Assembly: GCA_001314865.1 (NCBI GenBank)
Contig: LJZR01000006.1
Coordinates: 62,001 to 126,000 of the forward strand
Reading direction: 5' to 3'
From: Phormidesmis priestleyi Ana
Lineage (GTDB): Bacteria; Cyanobacteriota; Cyanobacteriia; Phormidesmidales; Phormidesmidaceae
Length of the DNA: 64,000 nt
The position numbers and the translations under genes were made by a program. Under the pieces are notes generated by a model that saw only the letters and a program-made list of their open reading frames with translations, searched no databases and was not told where the DNA came from. Numbering within the stretch: the stretch's first letter is position 1; the number at the start of each line of letters is the position of its first letter. Positions 8,901 through 17,808 of this stretch are shown piece by piece.

Positions 8901-10109
8901 ATGAACCCGTTTAAATCTCTGTTCAAAAAAAATACGCCGCCCATCCCAGGGACAGAGCCTTTTAGACCGGGTTCAAACTCACCTCGCTACGCCTATGGTT
9001 TTCAATCTCCATATCAGCAGCCGCGCATTTTAATCTTGGTAGACAATGTAAGAGCGACGTACTTTTTGAGCTTTCACTATGTATTAAAGCAGCTGCATGA
9101 AACAGAGAGTCTGGCTTTTTTTGTAATTGATAGTGCTGAGATTGAGCGGTGGACGAACGCTTCATCAGGCCAATCATCAGACCAGTCTGAAAGCCAAGTA
9201 GCAGCGAATTTTGTCACGCAGGTCATTGCAGATGTACAGCCAACGCTGGTAATTTTTAGCCGCTATGGGTTGCCTTATGGCGATGTGCTGCCGGGTTTGT
9301 TCAAGCAGCAAAATATTTCAACGATATGTCACATAGATGACGACTTACTCAATATCAACTCAGATTTGGGAGCCGAAATTCAGCAGCGCCAGGGCGACCC
9401 AAGGGTGCAAAAGGCTCGCCAATTTTTGCTACAAGAAACAGATTTAATCTATGCTTCGACGCCTTTTTTGGGCGATCGCTTCGCCGCCCAGTTTCCACAG
9501 CAAACGGTGTTTTATGGGCTATACGCGCCGTACCTCGACTGTTTACTCTCTAACCCCTCAGCCCCTGCGAAAAATAAGCCTTTCACCATTGGTTATATGG
9601 GCTCAAAAGGGCATCAGTTAGACCTTGATATGATTGCCGATGATATTCGAGAGGTATTGAGCAATCATCCTAAAATTCGCTTTGAAACCTTTGGCACCAT
9701 TGAAATGCCCGAAGCGCTCAAGGCGTTTGGCGATCGCACTCAATCGTACAAAACAAACGCCGACTACGCAGGCTTTTTAAACCAACTGCATCAGCTCCGC
9801 TGGGATATTGGCCTAGCACCGCTAAAAGACACCGAATTCAACCGCTGTAAGGCCCCGACCAAATATATTGAATACACCACTTGCGGCATTCCAACCATTG
9901 CTAGCAGCGGCCATGTGTACAGTCAGTTTACGCCGCAAGAACAAATTATGATGGCCCAACCCGGTGAATGGGTTGATAAAATGCAGCAACTCATCGCCCA
10001 AGATTCACTCCGCGCGTCGCTGGTTAAAAACGGTCAGGCTCACTGCGCTCAAGCCTTTAGCCTAAAAGCACTAGAAGCACAGATTAAAGAGCTATTGGCA
10101 ATGGTATGA
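8901..10109 (+). CDS. GT1/GT4-type glycosyltransferase
   Basis: The 402-residue product has a GT-B fold pattern. The N-terminal half starts after a disordered 40-residue leader with ILILVDNVRATYFLSFHYVL. The C-terminal half has the glycosyltransferase group-1 core: TIGYMGSKGHQLDLDMI, DIGLAPLKDTEFNRCKAP and KYIEYTTCGIPTIAS, where the Lys and Glu of the nucleotide-sugar site sit. It follows the epimerase gene after 115 bp. A small hairpin, gcagac-ttttt-gtctgc at 8865-8881, ends about 20 nt before the start codon and could affect translation or terminate the upstream transcript. The sugar specificity is unknown. Confidence 0.75.
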   Translation: MNPFKSLFKKNTPPIPGTEPFRPGSNSPRYAYGFQSPYQQPRILILVDNVRATYFLSFHYVLKQLHETESLAFFVIDSAEIERWTNASSGQSSDQSESQVAANFVTQVIADVQPTLVIFSRYGLPYGDVLPGLFKQQNISTICHIDDDLLNINSDLGAEIQQRQGDPRVQKARQFLLQETDLIYASTPFLGDRFAAQFPQQTVFYGLYAPYLDCLLSNPSAPAKNKPFTIGYMGSKGHQLDLDMIADDIREVLSNHPKIRFETFGTIEMPEALKAFGDRTQSYKTNADYAGFLNQLHQLRWDIGLAPLKDTEFNRCKAPTKYIEYTTCGIPTIASSGHVYSQFTPQEQIMMAQPGEWVDKMQQLIAQDSLRASLVKNGQAHCAQAFSLKALEAQIKELLAMV

Positions 10110-10125
10110 AATAGGCGATCGCGCT

Positions 10126-11586
10126 ATGTTGTTCAACTCTATAGACTTTTTTTTGCTGCTGGCAATCACCCTTTTGCTTTACTGGCGAGCCACTACTGTA
10201 TTCTGGCGGCAAAACTGGCTCCTTGCCGCTAGCCTCATTTTTTACGCCTATTGGTTTCCCCCCTACCTTCTGTTGCTTTTAGCACTTAGCCTAGTGGCCT
10301 ACTTAGGCGGATTGCAAATTGCAGCCAGCCAGCGAGCTGCCCTTTCATTTACTGTTGTGTTGCTGCTGACAATTCTTGGTGTTTTTAAATACACTCAGTT
10401 TTCGGTCGAGCTATTCAACAGTGCGGCGAGTTACCTAACTATTGACCCCCTTTTACCCAATATCCCCATTCGCATTCCGCTAGGAATCTCTTTTATTTGC
10501 TTTCAGCTCATTGGCTATTTGGTAGATGTCGCTCGCCAAAAGATCCTCCCTGAACGAAGCTTCCGAGTTTTCACTTTGTTTATTAGCTTTTTTCCACAGC
10601 TGGTCGCTGGCCCTATTTGTCGGGCCCAGGAGCTAATTCCGCAGCTAACTCACAAGCAATCGTTTAATCTGGATCGTTTCACAGGCGGTCTTTTACTCGT
10701 GGCCATTGGCCTACTGCTTAAGGTCGGATTCGCCGATGGCCTAGCACCCTTTGTCGATAGCGTATTTAGCTCTGAAAATTACTCCAGCGGCTATGCAAAT
10801 CAGCCTGCAATGCTTGCGGCAGTTAGCTTTAGCATTCAAATTTTCTGTGACTTTTGGGGCTATTCCACCATGGCAGTCGGGGCAGCGCTGCTGTTTGGTA
10901 TTGAGGTGCCCATTAACTTTTACTTGCCCTACCTAGCCACTAGCCTCAAAGACTTTTGGCGACGCTGGCATATCACTCTCTCTTACTGGTTTCGCGATTA
11001 CCTATATTTTCCACTGGGCGGATCACGGCAAGGCTGGGCTATCACCGCTCGTAACCTAATAATTACAATGGGGCTGTGTGGACTGTGGCACGGAGCAAGC
11101 CTGACTTTTGTGATATGGGGCTTAATGCATGGCATTTATTTGGTAGGTGAGCGATGGGTTAGATCTGGGTTGTTAGCGCTTGGGCAGGCCGATACTGTTG
11201 ATCAAGTCGGGCCTTCTCCAGGCTGGGTTCAGAGAGTGCAACCCATGAGGCCGTTGGCTGGCTGGCTAGTAACGATGGCCTTTGTCACTACGAGTTGGAT
11301 CTTTTTTAGAATGACGAGCCTGAACGAAGCAGTGAGTTTTACACAGGCTGCGTGGAATTTACCGGCTGGTTTTACATCTGAGGCACGCGCTATGGTTAGT
11401 CCAGGGATTTGGCGGCTTTTGGCAACATTTGTAATTGTGCAGGTGCCGTTGCAACGGTTGATTGATGCCGTGCATCGCCATCAGCTGCATATTAGCTGGC
11501 GGTTGGTGCTATCAGGTTGGCTGCTGCTGCTAGGCGTCATTATGTCGGCAGGCGAGAGCTTTGATTTTATCTATTTCGAGTTTTAG
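10126..11586 (+). CDS. MBOAT family O-acyltransferase
   Basis: This is a 486-residue polytopic membrane protein of the MBOAT family in the AlgI/DltB branch, which moves acyl (usually acetyl) groups across the membrane onto surface polysaccharides. About ten hydrophobic segments are visible. Conserved signatures present: the FFPQLVAGPICRAQELIPQ loop, DFWRRWHITLSYWFRDYLY, and the catalytic His in GLWHGASLTF (His322). It begins 16 bp after the GT gene and is probably cotranscribed. AlgI-type enzymes need an SGNH-fold partner, and a candidate is the membrane protein at 12782-13939. O-acetylation of the local polysaccharide is inferred. Confidence 0.88.
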   Translation: MLFNSIDFFLLLAITLLLYWRATTVFWRQNWLLAASLIFYAYWFPPYLLLLLALSLVAYLGGLQIAASQRAALSFTVVLLLTILGVFKYTQFSVELFNSAASYLTIDPLLPNIPIRIPLGISFICFQLIGYLVDVARQKILPERSFRVFTLFISFFPQLVAGPICRAQELIPQLTHKQSFNLDRFTGGLLLVAIGLLLKVGFADGLAPFVDSVFSSENYSSGYANQPAMLAAVSFSIQIFCDFWGYSTMAVGAALLFGIEVPINFYLPYLATSLKDFWRRWHITLSYWFRDYLYFPLGGSRQGWAITARNLIITMGLCGLWHGASLTFVIWGLMHGIYLVGERWVRSGLLALGQADTVDQVGPSPGWVQRVQPMRPLAGWLVTMAFVTTSWIFFRMTSLNEAVSFTQAAWNLPAGFTSEARAMVSPGIWRLLATFVIVQVPLQRLIDAVHRHQLHISWRLVLSGWLLLLGVIMSAGESFDFIYFEF

Positions 11587-11723
11587 AGATTTGAGTTTTA
11601 GGGATCTGGCTAGAAATCTGGCTAGAAATCTGACTGATAAGTTCCACTGCAATAAGTCTCTCTCTTTGGAGAATATTAATTCTATGCACAAGCGAGATGT
11701 CAAACTTAAAAGCGTCAAGCAAA

Positions 11724-11755
11724 GCTGAACGGCTGCTATAAACAGCCGTTATCAG
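11724..11755. terminator. hairpin between convergent genes
   Basis: The stem aacggctg/cagccgtt (11728-11735 and 11743-11750) has a 7-nt loop and is extended by outer gctg/cagc pairs with a one-base bulge. It lies between the convergent MBOAT and stress-protein genes, so it could act in both directions. There is no strong T tract. Confidence 0.5.
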
Positions 11756-11830
11756 CTCACCTTCAGCCCACCTGAAGACTTGATTGCGTCACACTACGCA
11801 ATGGTTGCTTTATACTCCGACGAGGTTGCT

Positions 11831-12493
11831 CTATAGGATAGTTCTGCCACTAGCAGGTGAGGCAGGTGAATCCGAATAGACTCCCGTACCTGTAGTAGAT
11901 GTACCTCTAGCAGATGTACCTGCATTAGACGAAGCCGTGCTAGGCGCAGTATTTGTGGCTGAAAAAGTGCGCCAGTCATTGATGTGGTTATTTTGGAGAA
12001 TGTTTTCGGCAGTGCGAATAGAGGTCGCGTCACCTTCTACAATGACCAAATAGTCGCCTGACTTATCAACGCGATCGCTATAATACTGTGCCTGATCTTC
12101 GGGCAGTCCCCAACCAACCAAAGCACCTACTAAACCACTACCCGCTGCACCAATTGCACCTGCGAACACTGTGTTGGCAAGCAAAACGCCTAGCTCGGCA
12201 ACCGGCCCAACCCCAGGAATAGCTAAAATGCCCAAACTGCCAATCAGACCAATGGCACCGCCGCTAACGCCTCCTACAGCTGCCGCTCTACCAGCCGAGT
12301 CGGCAACCTGATTGTCATCCGAATCGCGATCGGCATTAACTTTCGCGCCTTGCATTTCACCCGTTTTAGAGTCTTTGTTGACGATCGATACTTTGTTCAT
12401 ATCAAAGCTGCTATCTCGTAGCTGCGCCAGTGCGGTTTCAGCACTTTGTCGATTGCGAAAGAGGCCGACGGCTCGTTGCATTTCAGTAGGCAT
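11831..12493 (-). CDS. general stress protein 17M-like protein with glycine-rich hydrophobic core
   Basis: The 220-residue product begins MPTEMQRAVGLFRNR and has the short alpha/beta N-terminal domain of GSP17M/YflT-like stress proteins (FRNRQSAETALAQLRDSSFD). A Gly/Ala-rich hydrophobic region (GGVSGGAIGLIGSLGILAI and onwards) follows, then the conserved WGLPEDQAQYYSDRV and a C-terminal part with GDYLVIVEG. This layout is common in cyanobacteria, where such proteins are linked to stress and desiccation; the mechanism is unknown. The ATG at 12493 is chosen because AAGGAG lies 7 nt upstream; the TTG at 12520 has none. The C-terminal tail is Ser/Thr/Gly-rich and repeat-like. It separates the two putative polysaccharide acylation genes and may be an unrelated insertion. 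Confidence 0.7.
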   Translation of the reverse strand: MPTEMQRAVGLFRNRQSAETALAQLRDSSFDMNKVSIVNKDSKTGEMQGAKVNADRDSDDNQVADSAGRAAAVGGVSGGAIGLIGSLGILAIPGVGPVAELGVLLANTVFAGAIGAAGSGLVGALVGWGLPEDQAQYYSDRVDKSGDYLVIVEGDATSIRTAENILQNNHINDWRTFSATNTAPSTASSNAGTSARGTSTTGTGVYSDSPASPASGRTIL

Positions 12494-12781
12494 GGATGTT
12501 CTCCTTAAAGTAATCTTCAATTGGCTTACTAACAGCAGTTCGAAAACAGCAAACAGTTGATAAACAGAAAACAGTTATAAACAACAAACTGTATTAAGCC
12601 ACACTTTTACTATCATTAAAGATTTGCCCGCAACCTTCATCCCTACTTAGGATGAATCCAACAGGCAGCACATCTGTATCGCGGGTTGGAGCATTAGGAA
12701 AGAAATATACCAAAGGTGAGATAAAATGCTTCAAATAACAACTCATGCTCAATTGTATCTATCTTTAGAAAGTCAGGAAAC

Positions 12782-13939
12782 GTGACGCACTCCAACAAAA
12801 TTTTTAAAAAAACGAGGCCTTGGCTGTGGGTAGGATTATTACTATTTTTACCTCTATTGCTATTAGAACTTTGGACAGGGAAATGGCGCAGCCTTCCGCT
12901 CGACAAATCGCTCTTTAATTATGTTTCTTACACCAACAGCCGCAATATGGACCCTCAGATCGCGTATTTTGAAGCGCGACAGGATTGGGAATTTGTGGCC
13001 ATAGGCAGCTCAGAAGTGCGTTGGGGAATTGATCCGAATCAAATAGAGGCTGCGATCGCCTCGCAATCAATCAACACTCACGGCTTTAATTTGGGCTTAG
13101 ATGGCTTCAACATCAGCCTATACAAAGCTATTCTACCAGGGCTGAACTTACCTCAACGTCTACCAAAGCTCAGGGTAGTTTTAATCGGCATAAATCTCAT
13201 AGAAACCCAAAGGCTGCTGCCTGAAAATTTTGATCAGGGCTTTTCTTGTGACGGTATACTGTCGCGATCTGTTTTGACCTCTGCCTTTGCCAAAGACTAC
13301 GGCCTATATCACTTGTGTAATACGCTGGCCTGGCCTACTCCCCTAGTCGCAGCAATTGAAAAAGTCAGTGCGACTATACGCTACCGGCAAGCGTTGCGAA
13401 CCTTATTGCTAGGCTACAGCCGTGACAGCGATATTATCCATGTCGCCAGCAATGGTATTGAACAGTTTGCCAACGGCTTTTTTGCCCATGCCTCCATTCA
13501 GGCCCAACCAGAAGAGGCCAACATTGACCAATTCCTAGCAGAAAAGAAAGAATCGCCTCAGAAATTCAAGCCTTTGCCACAGGAGGATTGGCCTGCGCTG
13601 CTTGCCAACAATGGCTTTTATAACCAGGTAGCCAGTTATTTTCATGCCAGAAAAGTTTTACCCGTGTTTTTTGCGCTGCCAACTAATCCGCTGATGATAG
13701 ATACCATGAACCGACGGCCTGACTATGAGCGCAACAGTCAGTTGTTTCAGGCCTGGGCGATCGCCCAGTCTCAACCCACCATATTTATTGACCAAGGCAT
13801 TCAAGATGACTACAACGGTTTGCTAGACTACTCAGACTACCGGCATCTCAGCCAATCAGGCGCACTCAAATTTTCTCGTGAATTGGGTGAGCAGCTATCT
13901 CGCAATTTTGAGGTCATCAAAGCGTTGAGCAATGCCTAG
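12782..13939 (+). CDS. membrane-anchored SGNH-like protein, probable acylation partner
   Basis: The 385-residue product starts at a GTG with AGGA just upstream. A single N-terminal hydrophobic anchor (residues ~13-31) precedes an extracytoplasmic domain. The block GSSEVRWGID (Ser76/77) stands where SGNH hydrolases have the nucleophile, and Asp352/His355 in SDYRHLSQSGALKFS form the DxxH pair near the C-terminus. NLGLDGFNIS resembles the Gly block. This is the layout of AlgJ/AlgX- or DltD-type proteins that transfer acyl groups together with an MBOAT protein. The MBOAT gene is just 1.2 kb upstream on the same strand. I assign it as SGNH-like by motif order, not by a confident family match. Confidence 0.6.
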   Translation: MTHSNKIFKKTRPWLWVGLLLFLPLLLLELWTGKWRSLPLDKSLFNYVSYTNSRNMDPQIAYFEARQDWEFVAIGSSEVRWGIDPNQIEAAIASQSINTHGFNLGLDGFNISLYKAILPGLNLPQRLPKLRVVLIGINLIETQRLLPENFDQGFSCDGILSRSVLTSAFAKDYGLYHLCNTLAWPTPLVAAIEKVSATIRYRQALRTLLLGYSRDSDIIHVASNGIEQFANGFFAHASIQAQPEEANIDQFLAEKKESPQKFKPLPQEDWPALLANNGFYNQVASYFHARKVLPVFFALPTNPLMIDTMNRRPDYERNSQLFQAWAIAQSQPTIFIDQGIQDDYNGLLDYSDYRHLSQSGALKFSRELGEQLSRNFEVIKALSNA

Positions 13940-14027
13940 CCAACCGCACACTTCACACAAGCTGGCCGATTCAAACACTATCGAACACTAGATCTAACCA
14001 CCATCTAAGCATCATCTAACCACCAAA

Positions 14028-14819
14028 CTAGCGACCAAACAGCCCGTGAAAGAAACTTTTTTGCTGAGGAAGCTCAAAAATAACGTTAAAAATGCGGCGA
14101 TAGGTCGCGGGCGGACAGTTGATAGTATCGACTGCATGCCACGCATCTGGCTTATTTTTGAATAAAAAGCTGCGATTGTTCATTATCTCAACGGCCTCTA
14201 CCTTGCTAAAGTCAGAGATTTCAGGATTCAGGCCTGGGTAGTTTTTGCCCTGTAGTACCAGGGTTGCCCCGCCCCACTGAGATCTCCAATCCTCAGAAGT
14301 ATTAAAGTAAAAAATATGAGTGCCCGCTTTGTCTCGGGCGTCTACATGAGGAGAAACCGATCGGCCAGCAGTGGCAACATGCCAGGCATAGCGAGCAGTA
14401 AATGTGCGAACACCGAGCAAATTACAGATAAACCGACGGTATATAGGGTCAGTTTGCAGCGATCTTATAAAGTGTTGCCAAGACTCAGGCAGCTGTTCAT
14501 GGTGAATGACACCTTTTTGAGGTTCACGCTCAAGATTGCGATAAATGGTTTCTTCGTAGGCTAAATAATAGCGATCGTGAGAGCGCTGGCCATACTTGCG
14601 AGCTATGCTCTGATGCGTTTCAAAAAAGTCTAAAGCAGGAAAGTCGGCATAGAGCTGTTGAAAGGTCGCGTCGGTGAGTAAAGACTGAAAGTTGTACCAG
14701 GGAAACGGCCGGCGACGAGTAAAATCTGACTTTTTGAAGGTTTTAAGGAGCGGATAATTAAAGCATTCAGCGGCGGTAGGCGTTTGAGTAGCTTGCTTGT
14801 AGGAAGAAAGCTGATTCAT
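14028..14819 (-). CDS. 2-oxoglutarate/Fe(II) oxygenase-like protein (paralogue A)
   Basis: The 263-residue protein has a double-stranded beta-helix oxygenase pattern. The iron ligands are visible as His158 and Asp160 in SPHVDARD and His228 in PDAWHAVD; Arg241/242 in YRRIFNVIFEL would bind 2-oxoglutarate. The order HxD...H...R matches the 2OG-Fe(II) dioxygenase superfamily. The substrate is unknown. It is followed upstream, on the same strand, by a second oxygenase gene with a different sequence but the same motif order. The surrounding genes are polysaccharide genes, so a glycan or glycoprotein substrate is a reasonable guess only. Confidence 0.7.
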   Translation of the reverse strand: MNQLSSYKQATQTPTAAECFNYPLLKTFKKSDFTRRRPFPWYNFQSLLTDATFQQLYADFPALDFFETHQSIARKYGQRSHDRYYLAYEETIYRNLEREPQKGVIHHEQLPESWQHFIRSLQTDPIYRRFICNLLGVRTFTARYAWHVATAGRSVSPHVDARDKAGTHIFYFNTSEDWRSQWGGATLVLQGKNYPGLNPEISDFSKVEAVEIMNNRSFLFKNKPDAWHAVDTINCPPATYRRIFNVIFELPQQKSFFHGLFGR

Positions 14820-14926
14820 GGCTTAAAAACGGTGACTAACTAATAGATTGAACGGATGGCTTGAGCTGATGATTTGACCTAATGGCTTAAACCAATAACT
14901 TGAACGAATGGAGATAACGAAAGTAT

Positions 14927-15946
14927 TTAGCCGCGGAGCGATCGCTTACCCGCTTTATAAAGTGCCAGGAGCGGCTTAGGCAATGACTTTTTGATCGTTT
15001 TTTTGACTTTCGCGGTCACCGTTCTTGCCGGTGTAACGATACTAGGGCCAATACTGGGTCTGGACTTTCTACCTTTTCTACCGCCTTCTTGTGCATAGCT
15101 TGCGGGCTGTCCTACCGATTGAGCCAACTTCTTCCCAGACTTTTGAGGCGGCAAAAAAACTTCGCCTGGGCGCTCCTGATAGTTCGTCCCCGTGCTGTGA
15201 TAAAACTGCACTTCATCTGCTGGGCGACCGTTGCTGTAGTAGTAAAAGGCAAGCGATCGCCTGCGCTGATCTTCTGGGCACGCCAACGGATTTGGCAGCC
15301 CATGGTACGAATAGTCGGTCGTCGAGAAAATGACCGTTTTATTAAACACAGGTGGCACTGTGACATATTGGCTTTTCATCTCGCTATCCCACAGTTCTAA
15401 ATGGCCACCCCAGCTATCTTGCCAATCGTGATTAAGATAAATCAGCATATTTAGCCGCCGATCTAGCTGAAGTTTTTTGTTCCAGTTAAAATCAGTGTGC
15501 ATTTTCAAAAAACCCTCCCGCCCCATTTCATGGACACCGCCACCTTCAAAATGTGGATCGGGAATGATGCCTTCAATACCGGTAAGCGCTTCTAAAAATA
15601 AGCAAAACCGGGCAGAGCACAGGTCTAGCAAAAAGCGCTGGGCAGTTGGCCCCATCGCCTGAGGGTCAGGCGTGGCGAATTTTTTGACCGAGCCAAAAAA
15701 GTTTTTAGCGATTGGATGTTCTAGGTTTTTAACGTCTTGCAAAACATCTTCTAACAAGGCGCTATCAAACAGGTTGTCAATAATGAGATGGGGAAAAGGA
15801 GCGCTATTAAGATACTTGTGTCGCTGGCCCTCGCCAAACGCAATCAGACACTCCATACCTGCTGGAGAAAGGTCAAGCGCTTTAACCGAAGGCAGTTGTC
15901 GGCATCGTGTGAGTGCTGAAGCAGGCGAAGAATTGGACACAGACAT
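14927..15946 (-). CDS. 2-oxoglutarate/Fe(II) oxygenase, prolyl-4-hydroxylase-like (paralogue B)
   Basis: The protein of 339 residues (from the ATG at 15946; a longer frame starts at 16009) has the prolyl 4-hydroxylase-type 2OG-Fe(II) fold. His150 and Asp152 are in MHTDFNWN, then LNMLIYLNHDW and WGGHLELWD, His215 in DYSYHGLPNP, and Arg230 in RRRSLAFYYY. All iron and co-substrate residues are intact. The C-terminal ~80 residues are basic and low-complexity. I prefer the start at MSVSNSS because the additional 21 residues look like spacer translation and GGGGTGG stands shortly before it. It lies upstream of paralogue A on the same strand with 107 bp between them. Confidence 0.75.
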   Translation of the reverse strand: MSVSNSSPASALTRCRQLPSVKALDLSPAGMECLIAFGEGQRHKYLNSAPFPHLIIDNLFDSALLEDVLQDVKNLEHPIAKNFFGSVKKFATPDPQAMGPTAQRFLLDLCSARFCLFLEALTGIEGIIPDPHFEGGGVHEMGREGFLKMHTDFNWNKKLQLDRRLNMLIYLNHDWQDSWGGHLELWDSEMKSQYVTVPPVFNKTVIFSTTDYSYHGLPNPLACPEDQRRRSLAFYYYSNGRPADEVQFYHSTGTNYQERPGEVFLPPQKSGKKLAQSVGQPASYAQEGGRKGRKSRPSIGPSIVTPARTVTAKVKKTIKKSLPKPLLALYKAGKRSLRG

Positions 15947-16285
15947 AAAACCACCCCACATCGTAAATTGATACACGTTGTACCTAGACAAGTCACAGTT
16001 TAAGAGCATAAGGCACCATAATGCGAGAATTTTAGCCAGTTTTCATATGGCCTCTCGTATTCCCCAGGGATGGACCACCCATAGACAATCCATAGAACCA
16101 CCCATAGGCCGACCAGCCGTAGGCCACCCATAGACCACCAAGGGATAGACAACAGTACAAATAACTTAGACAAACCCAACAAAGACCCAATCAAGACAGC
16201 TGCACTGTGACTGCTATCGCTAAACACCTTCATCCCTTACGCTGAAGGCTTGTAAAACGGTTTATATTTTCTTTTATTTTGGCTT
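15947..16285. other. 339-bp spacer with ccacccatag direct repeats
   Basis: The spacer lies between the divergent oxygenase and KdsC-like genes. The decamer ccacccatag occurs at 16075-16084, 16098-16107 and 16124-16133, with degenerate copies between. No gene or clear promoter is recognised. Confidence 0.4.
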
Positions 16286-16819
16286 ATGACACTTTCTCCC
16301 AATGCGCTCATTGCCCGACTCGCCAGCATTCGGCTGCTTGTACTTGATGTAGACGGCGTTTTGACTGATGGCGGACTGTACTACACCGAATCGGGTGAGA
16401 TTTTAAAAAAGTTCAACGTTAAAGACGGATTAGGCATCAAGCAGCTCATTAATTCGGGGGTTGAGGTGGCGATTATTTCAGCAAACTCTTCAGAAGCGAC
16501 GCTGCACCGAGCCCAACGGTTAAATGTAGAGCATGTATTTATTAACGCCAAAGACAAGCTAGGAACACTCAAGGCGCTGTGCGATCGCCTTGGCCTCGAT
16601 TTGCAGCAGGTCGCTAGTATGGGAGACGATCTTAGCGACTTGCCGGTAATGCAGGCAGTAGGATTACCGATGACCGTGGCTGATGCAATGCCAGCAAATA
16701 TTGCTTGCGCAGCTTATGTCACCCAAAAAGGAGGCGGCGAAGGCGCGGTCCGAGAAGTCTGCGATCGCCTAATCGCTGCTCAGCAAGCCGCTCAGCCAAT
16801 GATTCAAAAAGTGAAATGA
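16286..16819 (+). CDS. KdsC-like HAD phosphatase
   Basis: The 177-residue protein is a C0-type HAD phosphatase of the KdsC family, which releases phosphate from KDO-8-phosphate or related sugar acids. The catalytic motif is VLDVDGVLTDGGLYY (nucleophile and acid Asp). The second and third motifs are visible as IISANSSEATLHRA and MGDDLSDLPVM. The length is typical for a capless tetrameric KdsC. KDO is not a usual cyanobacterial LPS sugar and no kdsA/kdsB is in this window, so the substrate may be another nonulosonate or sugar phosphate. The gene is followed by a run of GTGAA-type short repeats, then a GT8-like gene. Confidence 0.8.
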   Translation: MTLSPNALIARLASIRLLVLDVDGVLTDGGLYYTESGEILKKFNVKDGLGIKQLINSGVEVAIISANSSEATLHRAQRLNVEHVFINAKDKLGTLKALCDRLGLDLQQVASMGDDLSDLPVMQAVGLPMTVADAMPANIACAAYVTQKGGGEGAVREVCDRLIAAQQAAQPMIQKVK

Positions 16820-16878
16820 AGTGAAATAATAGAGTGAAGTGACGTGACGTGAAATGACATGAAGTGAAATAAAGTGAA

Positions 16879-17805
16879 GTGATCCTTTCAACACCGATTA
16901 AAATTTATTTAGGCACTCAAATCGAGCAAAGCCTAGCGGTGGATGTGCTCACCTACTCAATTGTCCGGCGCACCCAAGCATCCATACAGATAACGCCGTT
17001 GTATCAAGCGGTTGCGACTGCTGGCATTGAAGTACCCATGCCGAGCAATCCCCAGCTGCGGCCCCAAACGCCCTTCACCTTTCAGCGGTTTGCCATTCCA
17101 GAGCTTTGCCAATATCGGGGCAGAGCAATTTATCTCGATTCAGACATGCTGGTTTTTCAAGACATCAACAGGCTTTGGCAGCAGTCCTTTGAACGAGCAA
17201 ATCATGAATCTGCCGATTTGCTGTCGGTGCCAGAGCTGCCAGATTCGGGGCGATCGCCTCAGTACAGCGTCATGCTTTTAAACTGCGACCAGCTCAAATG
17301 GCAGGTCGCTCAGTTAGTTGGTGAGCTAGATCGGGGAACATGGACATATAAACAATTTGTGATGGAAATGGCTCCTGCTGTGAACAAAGCCGCCATACTG
17401 CCTTTAGGTTGGAACGATTTAGAGCGCTATCGCCCCGGTAAAACAGCGCTGCTACACTACACTGATATGCCACGTCAGCCGTGGCTATCGGTCGCTAACC
17501 CACTGGCTAAGCTGTGGTGCGACATGCTCCTAAAGGCCGTCGCCGATGGTGCCATTACTCGCGATACCGTGTGCCATTCTATCGAACAAGGCTGGGTGCG
17601 GCCGTCTTTAATCGACCAAATAGACAGCGGTATTGCCGATCCGCAGCTGCTGCCTGAGCCCATTTTGCAGCGCGATCGCCACACCTTTACCCCACCTCAT
17701 ATCTGGCAAAAGTACCTGCGATTGCCTGCCTTACAAGGCGAGCGATCGCGCCGATGGTTCAGCCGAGCTTACGAAATCTATACTCGTTTAAAAGGAGCCA
17801 CCTAA
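16879..17805 (+). CDS. GT8-like glycosyltransferase (paralogue 2)
   Basis: The 308-residue product is a paralogue of the gene at 6703: both share the N-terminal sugar-nucleotide fold, FTFQRFAIPEL/FSFSRFCIPEL, AIYLDSDMLVFQDI with the metal-binding DxD (DSD), WNDLERY/WNSMEHY and HYTDMPRQPW. The start is GTG at 16879, embedded in a degenerate repeat of gtgaagtgac type; no good ribosome site is visible. It ends 3 bp before the GT2 gene, so the two are cotranscribed. The sugar is unknown. Its place just before GT2 and GT4 genes and the rhamnose pathway suggests a step in the same polymer. Confidence 0.8.
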   Translation: MILSTPIKIYLGTQIEQSLAVDVLTYSIVRRTQASIQITPLYQAVATAGIEVPMPSNPQLRPQTPFTFQRFAIPELCQYRGRAIYLDSDMLVFQDINRLWQQSFERANHESADLLSVPELPDSGRSPQYSVMLLNCDQLKWQVAQLVGELDRGTWTYKQFVMEMAPAVNKAAILPLGWNDLERYRPGKTALLHYTDMPRQPWLSVANPLAKLWCDMLLKAVADGAITRDTVCHSIEQGWVRPSLIDQIDSGIADPQLLPEPILQRDRHTFTPPHIWQKYLRLPALQGERSRRWFSRAYEIYTRLKGAT

Positions 17806-17808
17806 ACC

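Noticed and set aside
15089-15400. Plus-strand open frames opposite the prolyl-hydroxylase-like gene
   Set aside because: They overlap a gene with intact iron-binding motifs on the other strand and have no family signature.
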